Source: Notospermus geniculatus (lineage: Eukaryota; Nemertea; Pilidiophora; Heteronemertea; Lineidae). From it: a stretch of DNA of 64,000 nt. The stretch is taken from NCBI GenBank assembly GCA_002633025.1, contig NMRB01001432.1:46781-110780 (forward strand). Direction: 5' to 3'. Below are positions 54,361 through 64,000 of the stretch, piece after piece (position 1 is the first letter of the stretch; each line of letters opens with the position of its first letter). Position numbers and translations under genes: made by a program. The notes beneath the pieces are model-generated. The model was not told the DNA's origin. It ran no database searches and saw only the letters and a program-made list of their open reading frames with translations.

Positions 54361-56915
54361 CCAGCATCAAGTAGTTTCGGACATTAGGCTAAAACGACAT
54401 TGCATACATGTATGTACATGTCACTACATGCACTGAGCTTCGAGGTTGTGAGCTGGGCTGTCCGATGAATTTGACTAGGCTAACGCCGAAATACTAACTA
54501 TAACAAAAACTGTACTTATCGGCTTGAGATTCCAAAATACTAATTGCAATTGCTCCCCTCCACGTTCTCTAAGATCAAATGACTCCACTTGGTCAGCAGC
54601 AGCGTTCCAACGGCAGATCAGCTGTGTGCCAACATCAATGAACATGTACAAAATACACAGAAAGCAATATGGCATCCCTCCCGCGGCAACTTTGAACAGT
54701 CCAACACGCAAGTGATCCACGTCCAGCTTCGAGTCAAACGTTTGTACAATATCGATTCAATGCCACCTGTTCGATCCTTAAGTGTTGTTCAACATATTTT
54801 GTGGGAGCTATAAAGTTTTCGCAAGAAAATCACCACAAAAAGGGGTTTAAAACACAGAGCTTTCCAGAAAACGATCGCCACACCCGCGCATGCGCACAAG
54901 TCTTAGGGAGTACGGTAACTCTGAATAAATTCGGTAATATTGGGGCAAAGAAGAGGTTTGCAGCCAAAAAAGGCATGGTATTTCGATTAGATGAACATAA
55001 TAAAGTCATTTTTAGTGTTTACTTATACAGATTACATCCTGTGCCTTTACTTTCTGTGAATGAGGACCATGGATAGGATCATTAGGCCTACCTAGGCCTA
55101 TACGTATCGTGCTTTATCAGCGTGCTTTCTGTGGGATCATACTAGCTGACTGCCACTCACTGGCTACTGATATGCCGACCAACGTTTTTTTGCAGGAGGG
55201 CTACTGGGATGCTACTTCTAATCTGTGATACCGGTAAATCAACCAATTTGTTACCCGAAGAAGAAATAATTCAGCCTTCAATGAAATACCATCCCAAAGA
55301 GAAATTCAGTATCAGATCATTGGTTACAAATCAATAGGCCTACATTTTGGAATTAAAATCAGCGAATTAAATGGAAAAAAAATGACTATTGATTTGGAAA
55401 GCGGAAAATTGAGGAGGAAGCGGATGTTAGAAGAAATGAAAGAGGAAACAATTTCATTACTCANAAAGTGGACACTTTTTACTGGGGGACACCTTTTACT
55501 GCTACACCGGGACGCAGGTGACAGGGTTGTAGGCCCTATTCCTGGTTATATTCTGGTGTTGTCAGCGCCATATCATAATGAAATGGTCCATGGACCATGT
55601 GCTCACTTGGGTGAACGTACCAGAAAAACAAATGACAAATGTTAAATCGAAATGTTCCAGGGTCATGTATCCTCAATAGATACACCTGATAAAAATTTGG
55701 AGACAATCCAGGTTACACTCCTGACCTAAGCCTCCTAGCTACCCGTCTTAACTTTAAGACACTTTTTTGACTTAAGTTTTTTTGAGAACTGCAGACTTAA
55801 GACTACCGGCTTAAGACTTGTTACTACCGGTACTAATTTGTGAATTAATAAGATGGCCCCTACTTGTCTTTTGACTCTCTGGGCTGGTTGTGCGCAACAT
55901 GATGGAGTTTTCGATCTGAAGGATATCTCTTTGTTTGGAGCTGGATGCGACAATTATTTATACCTATATTAGTATTATTGACACTTGATGATTATGTTCC
56001 TGTGAGCACCGTTTTTATAGTTAAGGATAAACCACGTTGGATAAGTCCGTCCTCACCCGCACTTGCATGCGAGCTACTGTACATATGTATATACTACGTT
56101 GTTATGGCAAAGAGCCAAACCGGCCCATGATGCCACTATGATGATGATGAAAAGTCGGGTAAATTGAGACTTAAGTCAACAAACCGGGTCCAGGAGTTAC
56201 TGAACTTTGAGCGTTGGTTTTGGCCACCTGGTGGCCAAGCGGAGAATCGAATGAGACTGAAAAGTGGTATCATAGGTCACCTGACATAGGGGTGTATATG
56301 TACCAAGTCTCAAGTCAATAGCCCATTAAGCAGTTACGAAACGCGCCACCAAATGACTAAATTTTGAACTTTGATCTCTGTGACCTTGAAATGTCAGTCA
56401 AATCAAAAACCCCTTACTTATGTCATGCATCCTCATTAGAAGCACCAATGATAAAAATTTGGAGAGGATCCACTCATTAGTTCAGGAGTTACAAACTCTA
56501 CAACAGTGTCGATTTTCTCCACTACGTTACACAAATAGACACTGTCATCGACCAGTCGCCGCCATGTTTGACCGCATCACTCCTCCTAATGGAGTTACCA
56601 TTAGAAGCCTGATCACAATTGGTAGATATTTTTCCATTTAACCTTCCGCTGCACTACTTTTCAAGATGGTAACCTTCGAACGATACTAGAGGGCGTTGGT
56701 TGAACCTCGTTCCCAAGACCCTATAGTGTCAAGATTGCAGGAGTTATTGCACTTTTTTGTGTTTTTTGGTTTCCGCCACCTGGTGGCCAAGCTAAGAGTC
56801 GATTCAGACCGAATTGGTGCCATAGGTCATCTGACCTAGAGGTGCACCTTATTTTTATCCAACAGACAGGTTGCCCATTTAAAACGGTTGGTTGCATCCT
56901 ACCTTGATCGTGCCT
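54361..56915. other. no gene recognised; diffuse repeats
   Basis: 55465-55530 (GTGGACACTTTTTACTGGGG, TGCTACACCGGGAC) resembles 33352-33400. 55660-56900 has diverged repeats about 0.5 kb apart sharing GCCACCTGGTGGCCAAG (56223, 56776) and GATAAAAATTTGGAGA (55690, 56451). Confidence 0.4.
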
Positions 56916-56923
56916 GTCTCAAA

Positions 56924-57197
56924 CACAGGGACTTGAGGCGTGCATTGCAGGGGTGGTGGGTGTGTTGCAGAGGTCCAAGGAGCACATACCCCGGCAATAT
57001 CCCCCCCCCCCCCGTAATGCCCCGGTATACTAACGTATAGGCCCCTACATGTACCTCGGATAGGTTATTTTTCTCCGAGGTGTACGTTAGTGTACCGAGG
57101 CATTGCTGGGGGAGGGGGGTGTTATTACTCCTTATGCACTCCTTGGACCTCTGTAACACACCCACCACCCCTGTAATGCATGCATCAAGTCCCTGTG
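56924..57197. mobile_element. hAT-like MITE with 8-bp target duplication
   Basis: CACAGGGACTTGAGGCGTGC is mirrored by GCATGCATCAAGTCCCTGTG. Arms extend through GGGGTGGTGGGTGTGTT. A perfect GTCTCAAA repeat lies at 56916-56923 and 57198-57205. The centre has a second palindrome around CCTCGG, TTATTTTTCT and CCGAGG, and a poly-C run near 57001. Confidence 0.88.
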
Positions 57198-57356
57198 GTC
57201 TCAAACCACTGATTTACCATTCTAATGGCCCTAAGTTACCGTACTCGCAAGACTGAGTTACCGTACAGACCGATAGCGTTCTGATTGAGTTACCGTTGCC
57301 TCGCTTCGATTTTTCTCTCGGTCCGTACACATTTATTGGGAAATATTTGGGGCTAC

Positions 57357-57457
57357 TTTTGAGGCGAGCTGTTTTCTTTGGGCCCCTCATGAACAATAGA
57401 TTTTCTATTGTTCACGAGGGGCCCAAAGAAAACAGCTCGCCTCAAAAGGCAGTCACT
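57357..57457. mobile_element. near-perfect hairpin insertion with 7-bp target duplication
   Basis: TTTTGAGGCGAGCTGTTTTC is mirrored by GAAAACAGCTCGCCTCAAAA around the core ACAATAGATTTTCTATTGT. GGGCTAC flanks it (57350-57356, 57458-57464); the empty paralogue has GGGCTAC once. The last ten bases before the right flank (GGCAGTCACT) lie outside the hairpin. Confidence 0.85.
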
Positions 57458-57588
57458 GGGCTACAATTTACGTCGTGGATAGTTCCTATAGTGAAGAATC
57501 CCCCACGTATGTTTCAGCCCTTGAGCTTGCGTTTTTCGTAAAAAAATCGAGCTGCATTCTGCACTCACCGCGGGATCGGAAATCCGTG

Positions 57589-58006
57589 CAGGGGCGTGTC
57601 CAGGATTTCGAGCAGAGGGGGGTCCAGGGCATCGAGGGTCGTCAAGAATGGAGCCAGAGGGGGAGCGCGAGGGGGTATCCCCCTCGCAGGTAGGAAATTT
57701 TGTAAAATCTGCGCACCGAAGACGCCATTTCCCAGCATTTCAGCCTTGAACGTGTCTTGACTGAGTGAACCTGGTCGCATCCGCCGCACCCGACAACGGA
57801 TGTAGACTACCTCATGGGCTTACTCATATACCAGAACTATAGCGGGTAGGGGTCCGAAGTTTCGAGAACCCGCTAGACCCCTCACCTACTTGCCCCTCTC
57901 CCTGTATTTCATGCTCGCTTGAAGTAATATGGGTAAAAAAATCTATGGCCTGCGCGAGCAGCGGGGGGTCCGGACCCCCTGGACCCCCCCTCTGGACACG
58001 CGCCTG
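57589..58006. mobile_element. 418-bp hAT-like insertion
   Basis: The ends CAGGGGCGTGTCCAG and CTGGACACGCGCCTG are inverted copies of the CAGGGGCG type common in hAT transposons. CCGTG is repeated on both sides (57584-57588, 58007-58011), and the paralogue near 49355 reads straight through. The interior is G/C-rich (GGGGGTCCAGGG, GGGGGTATCCCCCTC) and non-coding. Confidence 0.85.
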
Positions 58007-58459
58007 CCGTGGTCGCCATGTTGTTTGTACGGTAACTGCAGTTACCGTAGTCAGTGCAGTAGGTGTGCTACTCCGATGGCGCTTGTTGTGATGATAAAAG
58101 TGCCATCAGGTCGACATTGCGTCTTGAAGCTGCTCGCGGCAACTAGCTTTCCGGCGATGGAAGCCACTCGGAGGTACTGATCAGTGACAGTTGCCGATTT
58201 CGTCGACATGAGCACGCTTGCGTCTCCGAGCAACTGCCGGTATGCTATAACGTGTTTTTCTGCTGCTCGTGAAATTCTTCGTGATTAATACCACTCACGA
58301 AGGTATTAAAATTAGAAAGGTATCAACATAATAGTTCTCATCACCTACACCAGCACAAACCCAATCAGATTCGCGAACGCGATTGGCAGGACCGCACAGA
58401 AAAAAGAAATCAACTCGAGTGGAGACTGAGATCTCACTATAGGGACAAAATGGTTCGAA

Positions 58460-58597
58460 ATACTTTTTGACTGAAAATGAAACAGAAAATATTTCGGCCC
58501 GAGACAATGACATCTCAATCTGAGTTGAGTGATCTCAGAATGAGACTGTCAGTCTCTCGGCCCAAAATATTTTCCGTTTCATTTTGAGACAAAAGGC
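58460..58597. mobile_element. short palindromic element
   Basis: ACTGAAAATGAAACAGAAAA and TATTTCGGCC at the left mirror GGCCCAAAATATTTTCCG and TTTCATTTTGAGAC at the right, with ATCTCA and TGAGAT motifs between. Confidence 0.6.
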
Positions 58598-58643
58598 TCA
58601 GACTTATTGGGTCTTGGATCTTGGATCTGGAGTGGATCTTGAA

Positions 58644-59010
58644 TTAGAGTGTCCCACTTGTGATGTACTTATCGACATGCTTTGGACAAGACCCATCACC
58701 CGTGTCCAGAACACGGCAGACATCAGGATTACGAATGGCTTTTGCTGTAACGTAGACATCTCTGACGTGCTGGTCTAAACTCCTCATGTGCTCCAGAGCA
58801 AATGATATCCGCCACAGAGCTTGCAGATCATCCGGTGAGAACTCCTTGGACAAGGCACTTTTTACATGTGGTGGTTTGGTAACTAGTAGGTATCCTTTGC
58901 GTGGGAGAGCTTGTTCATCCATTAACCATGTTTGAGTTACTGCACCATCAGGCCAGCTATCGACGTGGAGACAAGGCACTGCATCAACTGAAGTAATCAG
59001 AGTAGATTCA
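58644..59010 (-). CDS. unassigned open frame, possible exon
   Basis: About 120 codons open on the minus strand from SGQRVKSDEEHESTLITSVD to DKYITSGTL and a stop. Composition looks protein-like (VPCLHVDSWPDG, FSPDDLQALWRISFALEHM, DVYVTAKAIRNPDVCRVLD) with no repeat periodicity. A second minus-strand frame at 59020-59214 (FLSEFRYASNKLNHLESVVE) lies just upstream but in another frame, so the two might be adjacent exons or one gene with a frame shift. Function unknown. Confidence 0.3.
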
Positions 59011-59516
59011 TGTTCTTCATCAGACTTGACTCTTTGACCACTTCAGCATGAAGGGTGAACAAGCCTTTCGATTGCTTTTTATTACCCCTGGAATCAACGA
59101 TATCACCTGCGACAGATTCTCCACTACGGATTCAAGATGGTTCAGTTTGTTTGAAGCATAGCGGAACTCACTCAAAAACCTGCTATGGTAGCTTTCACTT
59201 CCTGTCTCAAACAATTCTTGCTTTGATTTCTATAACGAGCATAGCCATGGCCAACATCCGAGATATTCTGGCCTCTGATTCCCCCAGATCTAAAAAGAAG
59301 AGAAATCCATCTCATTTGGTAGACCGACTTTTGTTCCCTCATGTGAAATACGGCAGCCCTCTACTTGAGCTTGTGAAAAAGTGGCACAATCACCGACATC
59401 GATATGTATCAACTGACGGACGGATTTGGTTATATCCCTGATAGTTGGTGCATGTGTGTTCAGAACATTACCAATGTGGACGCTAGCTCGACAGAGGGCA
59501 GTACACCGAAACCCGG

Positions 59517-59623
59517 TGTAATATTATTAAATGCACCCCGTTACAGAATGCCCTACGGGCATTCTATAACGGCCGAATGCACCCCCGGTCATTTGAGGAA
59601 GGGGTGCATTTAATAGTATTACA
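59517..59623. mobile_element. MITE with TGTAATATTATTAAATGCAC ends
   Basis: TGTAATATTATTAAATGCAC is mirrored by GTGCATTTAATAGTATTACA. The centre holds a perfect AGAATGCCC/GGGCATTCT hairpin. Confidence 0.75.
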
Positions 59624-59915
59624 GCCATGATAGACCAAAACGCCCCCCATTACAGGATGCCCCCTGTCATTTCAAGGGCAGTGGTGCTTGTCGTTACACT
59701 TCAGAGCCCATGTTCAGTGTGTGAAAAAAGTCACAGGTAAGCTCAAGAGACAGAAAAATCTGTTGACCGCCAGCTTGCCCCATTGGGCGAACGGGCTCAG
59801 GCGTGTGTACTAATGATTTCTTTTCTTTCAGATTGTTGCTTGGTGGCGTGGGTTCGAGACCCTGTGCGGGCGTTCAATCTAATGCTATTTCATATTCATG
59901 TATTGTAGGTATAAT

Positions 59916-59951
59916 TATTGTCCCCACCAGCGCCACCTGTGGGGACAATAT
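59916..59951. repeat. short hairpin
   Basis: ATTGTCCCCAC and GTGGGGACAAT pair around a GCGCCACC-type loop. Confidence 0.6.
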
Positions 59952-60597
59952 TGTAATCACTAGGATACTAGCAAAATATTTTTCTTCCTCTTCTTCTTCC
60001 CTCGAGCAGTTTCCTCTGTTTCCAAGAAAACGGCTCACTAAGTTCAAAATCGACCACTGCTATCCTAAAGAGTATTGTCCTATTCAGGTCTGAAAAGTTT
60101 CACATCTTCAAAAAACTTAACCTTTCGATGACTTTGATGGCATTTTTTGTTCAAAATCTACGCGTTCGCCGTACTGACAAACGCACGCCTCCCTCCGTTT
60201 TGTAAAATGTAAACAAAACCACGTGTTTGGGACGGTGGAATGATGGAACAGCCCACCTGATCACGCAATGCGGACGTAGTCATACGCGATATCACTATCA
60301 TTATAGGTCTAAAAATATGTCTGCCTTTAGCATGAGTGGTGATAGGCCTATCGATGAATAATCCGCTGGCGCCATTACACTTTTATTGGAAAGTCTGGTG
60401 AGCTTTGTTCTTAGGCCTAATAATCTTCGACGACAACGGAAGAAAAGGTGGCGATGCGCGGAATCATCTCTGCTTGATGCGTAGACTGGTTCACGTGTTG
60501 TCAAAGTTTAGGACAGGTAGCGCCAGGCCATTCGGCCTCTGATTGGTCGAAGGTGATTATCCGCGCTGGAAAATGGCCGTGGTCATAGTCTCGCGCA

Positions 60598-60631
60598 GCC
60601 AGACCCTCGGTTGGGAGACCGAGGGTCTGGC
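60598..60631. repeat. perfect 14-bp stem hairpin
   Basis: GCCAGACCCTCGGT and ACCGAGGGTCTGGC are separated by TGGGAG. It could be two transposon ends left with almost nothing between them. Confidence 0.8.
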
Positions 60632-61349
60632 CACAACGTCTAAAGCTTTTGTGATGCTGCTTTGCGCACGACTGCCCATCGCGTAACAAAAATTGTTGAG
60701 GTTGGTCTCAGTCTCTGTAATGCTGCGCAGTTCGCGCATGCGTGAAAGAGACTGAGTGACTCAGTCTACCGTGGTCAGTGTCGTGACAGTCTGCACACAT
60801 CCAGTCCAGATCATTGCAAGCCTAACTTCATGAACTTTGAAATAAACCTAGGCCTATTTTGATTGTTTAGGCCCCTATACGTACCGGTACACAGATACAG
60901 GCCATAGGCCAGGGCCTACTCGTGACTTTCGATAGGCCTACATCGTCAGCTGATCATGATTGTCCGAAAATAGAAATCACGTGCATGCATCAATACACTA
61001 TAAATCGATTGTCGGATGTGTGATAACACGATTCGCTGATTATTCGAAGCAAGCCGCAGCAGGCCCACGCACGGCCAGACGGCAGAAAGCCGCACGTGGT
61101 CATCCATTCATATCATGCACATGGATGGGACCATGGATGTCCATCCATGTTATGACTGTCCATGTGTCAGCAGCTGGTCATGCATGGCTGGGCTGCAACT
61201 TGCAAGATGGGCCATGCAGGATGAGATCAGCCTAGGCCTCTGGTTGAATTTACTACATTGCTCTCCTGCTTTCATTTTCCTTGAACCAATAAAAAAATAC
61301 TTAGGCCTAATAAACTCCAGACTGCCCAGAAAGGCTTAGCTAATAAGCT

Positions 61350-62561
61350 GTATTTACACGAGCCGATTATTATGTCGTAGGTACGATTGTGTCGGTCGAC
61401 AGAGACGTTCGACAAAAATACACCGTGTATAGGCCACTAGATTTCCGAGACGATTGTCGGTGCGTCATCGCATGCAGAAGTTGGGTGTTCTATTTTCACC
61501 CGACATCGGCTGCTTCTCCCCACGTTGTCTACCTAATGACACACGAGGTCCTAAGGGACGCATGAATAAATCGTCCCGTGTAAGCAGATCAGCCGATCCC
61601 GACAAATCAGTACGACAATTCTGATACGTACGGCGCCCGTTACGGGACATGTATTTTTTTTTAAAATCTCGCACTGCGTGTTTTAATCTCGCACTGCAAC
61701 TTTCTAAAGTCGCACTGCGACTTTTAATCTCGCACTGCGACTTTTTAATCTCACAATCTCGCACTGCGACTTTTAATCTCGCACTGCGACTTTATAAACT
61801 CGCACTGCGTCTTTATAAACTCGCACTGCGACTTTTTAAACTCGCACTGCGACTTTATAAACTAGCACTGCGACTTTTTTAAAAGTCCCACTGCGACTTT
61901 ATAAACTCGCAGTGTGACTTTATAAACTCGCACTGCGACTTTTTAAACTCGCACTGCGTCTTTTTAAACTCACAGTGCGACTTTATAAACTCGCACTGCG
62001 ACTTTTTAAAGTCGGAGTGCGAGTTTATAAAGACGCAGTGCGAGTTTATAAAGACGCAGTGCGAGTTTATAAAGTCGCAGTGCGAGATTAAAAGTCGCAG
62101 TGTGAGATTGTGAGATTAAGAAGTTGCAGTGCGAGATTAAAAGTCGCAGTGCGACTTTAAAAAGTTGCAGTGCGAGTTTAAAAAGTCGCAGTGCGAGTTT
62201 ATAATGTCGCAGTGCGACTTTTTAAAAAGTCGCAGTGCGAGTTTATAAAGTCGCAGTGCGAGTTTAAAAAGTTGCAGTGCGAGTTTATAAAGTCGGAGTG
62301 CGGGTTTATAAAGACGCAGTGCGAGTTTATAAAGACGCAGTGCGAGTTTATAAAGTCGCAGTGCGAGATTAAAAGTCGCAGTGTGAGATTGTGAGATTAA
62401 AAAGTCGGAGTGCGAGATTAAAAGTCGCAGTGCGACTTTAAAAAGTCGCAGTGCGAGATTAAAACACGCAGTGCGAGATTTAAAAAAAAACATACATGTC
62501 CCGTAACGGGCGCCGTAGATACGACTCTGTCATACCGGTACAACAAAATCGGCTCGTGTAG
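61350..62561. mobile_element. outer foldback element enclosing F7
   Basis: TTACACGAGCCGATTATTAT at the left mirrors AAAATCGGCTCGTGTA at the right. Most of its interior is element F7. Confidence 0.55.
61629..62517. mobile_element. palindrome-array foldback element F7
   Basis: TACGGCGCCCGTTACGGGAC and ATGTATTTTTTTTT at the left mirror the right end (AAAAAAAAACATACATGTCC and CGTAACGGGCGCCGTA). The arms hold about 20 + 20 units of 19-21 bp, AACTCGCACTGCGACTTTAT, each with the near-palindrome TCGCACTGCGA; unit orientation flips at about 62010. GATACG occurs on both sides (61623-61628, 62518-62523). Open frames within it (61649-61882, 62137-62493) are periodic repeat products. Confidence 0.85.
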
Positions 62562-62777
62562 GTGCAGACATTTGGGACAGGGTCTACAGGTAACTTGATT
62601 CCATCTTTCTTGGTGGGGACAATCAAATTTGCTGTAAAGCAAATTTCAAAATTCTAGTATTGATATTGACTCTTTATGACAATGATGACGAACTCTAGCA
62701 TATATTATTATATGTACGAAACTACGTTCGCGTTGGAATTGTTGGGTAAAACTGATATTTTGTCATTGTAAACATTG

Positions 62778-63394
62778 GGTGAGGTCAAATATTTGGACTA
62801 AGCTAAAACTGAGATAATCAGAGTTTTATCCCACCTGGTAGGTTTTAATCTGAACTCCTAAAACCTGCCTCAGATTAAGACTTCATTAAAACTTCGTTAA
62901 AACCAAGATAAAACCCAGACTAAAACTTGGTTAAAACCTGAGATTCATGGAATCTGTTCTGGGCCTTTATTTAGTCGATGATGTCTCTGTATTGGCTAAT
63001 GGTGTCTCTGTATTGGCTCTCTATAGTACAGACAGGTGTACTGTCAAAGTTTTCAGCTATTCGGAGTGCTATGGCTTGTAACTGCAATAGCAAACAAAGC
63101 GGCAACCTTAATCCAAACATTTGACCTCTGCAGGTTTTAATCTGGTTTTAGTCCCTAGGGACTAAAACCTCACCCAATTCATTTTCCATTAAAAATTTTA
63201 AAACTTCAGCTTCCTGCTGGGATTAACGAAGTTTTATCTAGAGAAGTTTTAATACTCAGGTTTTAAAACTTTCTTAAGACAGTTTTAAGCGGGTTTTAAA
63301 ATAAAACTTGGAGGGAGGTCAAATATGGTTTTAGTCTAAAACTTTCTTAAGACTTGGCATTAAAACTTGACTAAGCCGAATATTTGACCTCACC
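62778..63394. mobile_element. tandem-array foldback element F8
   Basis: GGTGAGGTCAAATATTTGG at the left mirrors AATATTTGACCTCACC at the right, flanked by CATTG (62773-62777, 63395-63399). The arms are built of TTAAAACTTCGTTAAAACC-type units and their inverses (GGTTTTAATCTG, AAGTTTTAAT). Confidence 0.75.
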
Positions 63395-63399
63395 CATTG

Positions 63400-64000
63400 T
63401 CAGCTAATTTCTCTCGTGTGCGGCAGGTTTTAGTAAAATCTATCGTGGGCTTTGTGATATACAGGAGTCGCAGAAATCTCAATTTGCGGTGTATATGTAC
63501 AGTCATTGACATTAGTTTATCTACACCTACTACCTTGAATATTTCAAATACTACTGAGCCAGTTTTAACACGGTTTGTACCACATGAAAGTATATAACCT
63601 TGGTCATATTTTTGCATCAAAATTTTGGAAATTTGGAAATATCATAATTATGTAATAGCTCATTAGAAAACCCCCGAAACATCAACATTTTTATTATGGA
63701 ATTTTATTTTTACTTTTGTTGCAGTTTTGATAGAATGGAACTTTCTAAGGATTTTGGGCTTTGTTTTATCAAAATATCCCAAGTGGTTGCTGAGATATTT
63801 GAGATTATCAACATTTTGATAGTTTGAGATTTTCGTGTTTTTCAGGAAATTTTGATGTCAGTAGTTAAAGCTAACCTCAGAATATGGGCTTACAAAATTT
63901 TGGAACTTTTTGCTTTAACTGGGCCGAGATATTCATATTTTCAGAATATCAAAATGTTGATGTGCTACATGTAAACTCTTTAACTTAAGACAGCTGTAAC
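63400..64000. other. no gene recognised
   Basis: A/T-rich. ATCAACATTTTGATA (63808) and TATCAAAATGTTGAT (63946) pair as an inverted repeat. Confidence 0.45.

Larger units (their letters stand above)
57245..58067 (+). repeat. paralogue of 49286-49562 carrying two insertions
   Basis: Same sequence as the reverse complement of 49286-49562, interrupted at 57357 and 57589. Starts with repeated GAGTTACCGT and ends near GCAGTAGGTGTG. Confidence 0.8.

Noticed and set aside
59848-59870. GGGTTCGAGACCC as a tRNA B box
   Set aside because: No matching A box or acceptor stem upstream.
61660-62480. Regular short repeats resembling a CRISPR array
   Set aside because: Units are contiguous without unique spacers, flip orientation in the middle and lie within transposon ends in a eukaryotic genome.

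Overview
The window is eukaryotic nuclear DNA: it has spliced gene fragments with GT/AG junctions, APE-type LINEs, a tRNA-derived SINE and dozens of inverted-repeat DNA transposons, and no operons or bacterial signals. A marine invertebrate deuterostome, most likely an echinoderm, is my best guess. The grounds are AGGCCT- and ACATGTA-rich DNA, CR1-like LINEs and foldback transposons resembling the sea urchin TU elements. That taxon call is inference. Coding content is low; most of the window is nested mobile DNA. Layout: 0.15-3.4 kb, two foldback elements. 3.4-14.5 kb, a SINE, four dispersed copies of a TTTAACCC-ended repeat (the fourth at 30 kb), a triple-nested element at 5.3-7.3 kb, a palindrome-array foldback at 9.2-10.3 kb, and copy 1 of a segmental duplication (about 7.5-12.9 kb; copy 2 at about 30.1-33.9 kb) that carries a proline-rich coding exon on the minus strand. 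14.5-23.5 kb, MITEs, tandem repeats and three further palindrome-array foldbacks, one 4.2 kb long with a 177-bp satellite inside and one nested in another. 23.7-27.1 kb, plus-strand gene pieces: an apple/PAN-like exon that joins in phase 0 to a 333-codon terminal exon, and a second 337-codon terminal exon with the same acceptor phase. 28-42 kb, two copies of one repeat with different insertions, the second duplication copy, a two-exon minus-strand gene for a TNF-receptor-like membrane protein (one cysteine-rich domain, 14-residue coiled-coil repeats, one transmembrane helix), two Mutator-like foldbacks with separate 9-bp target duplications, and a truncated LINE. 43.6-54.4 kb, a signal-peptide first exon, a 5'-truncated LINE interrupted by a MITE, and a near-complete CR1-like LINE. 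55-64 kb, small hAT-like insertions with visible empty sites and two more palindrome-array foldbacks. The most coherent unexplained pattern is structural. At least eight foldback elements of unrelated sequence share one design: short unique terminal inverted repeats, then arms made of tandem units of about 15-25 bp, many of which are themselves short palindromes. Several carry a 7-8 bp target-site duplication, and two can be checked against an empty site elsewhere in this window. None encodes a visible transposase, so they would have to be moved in trans.
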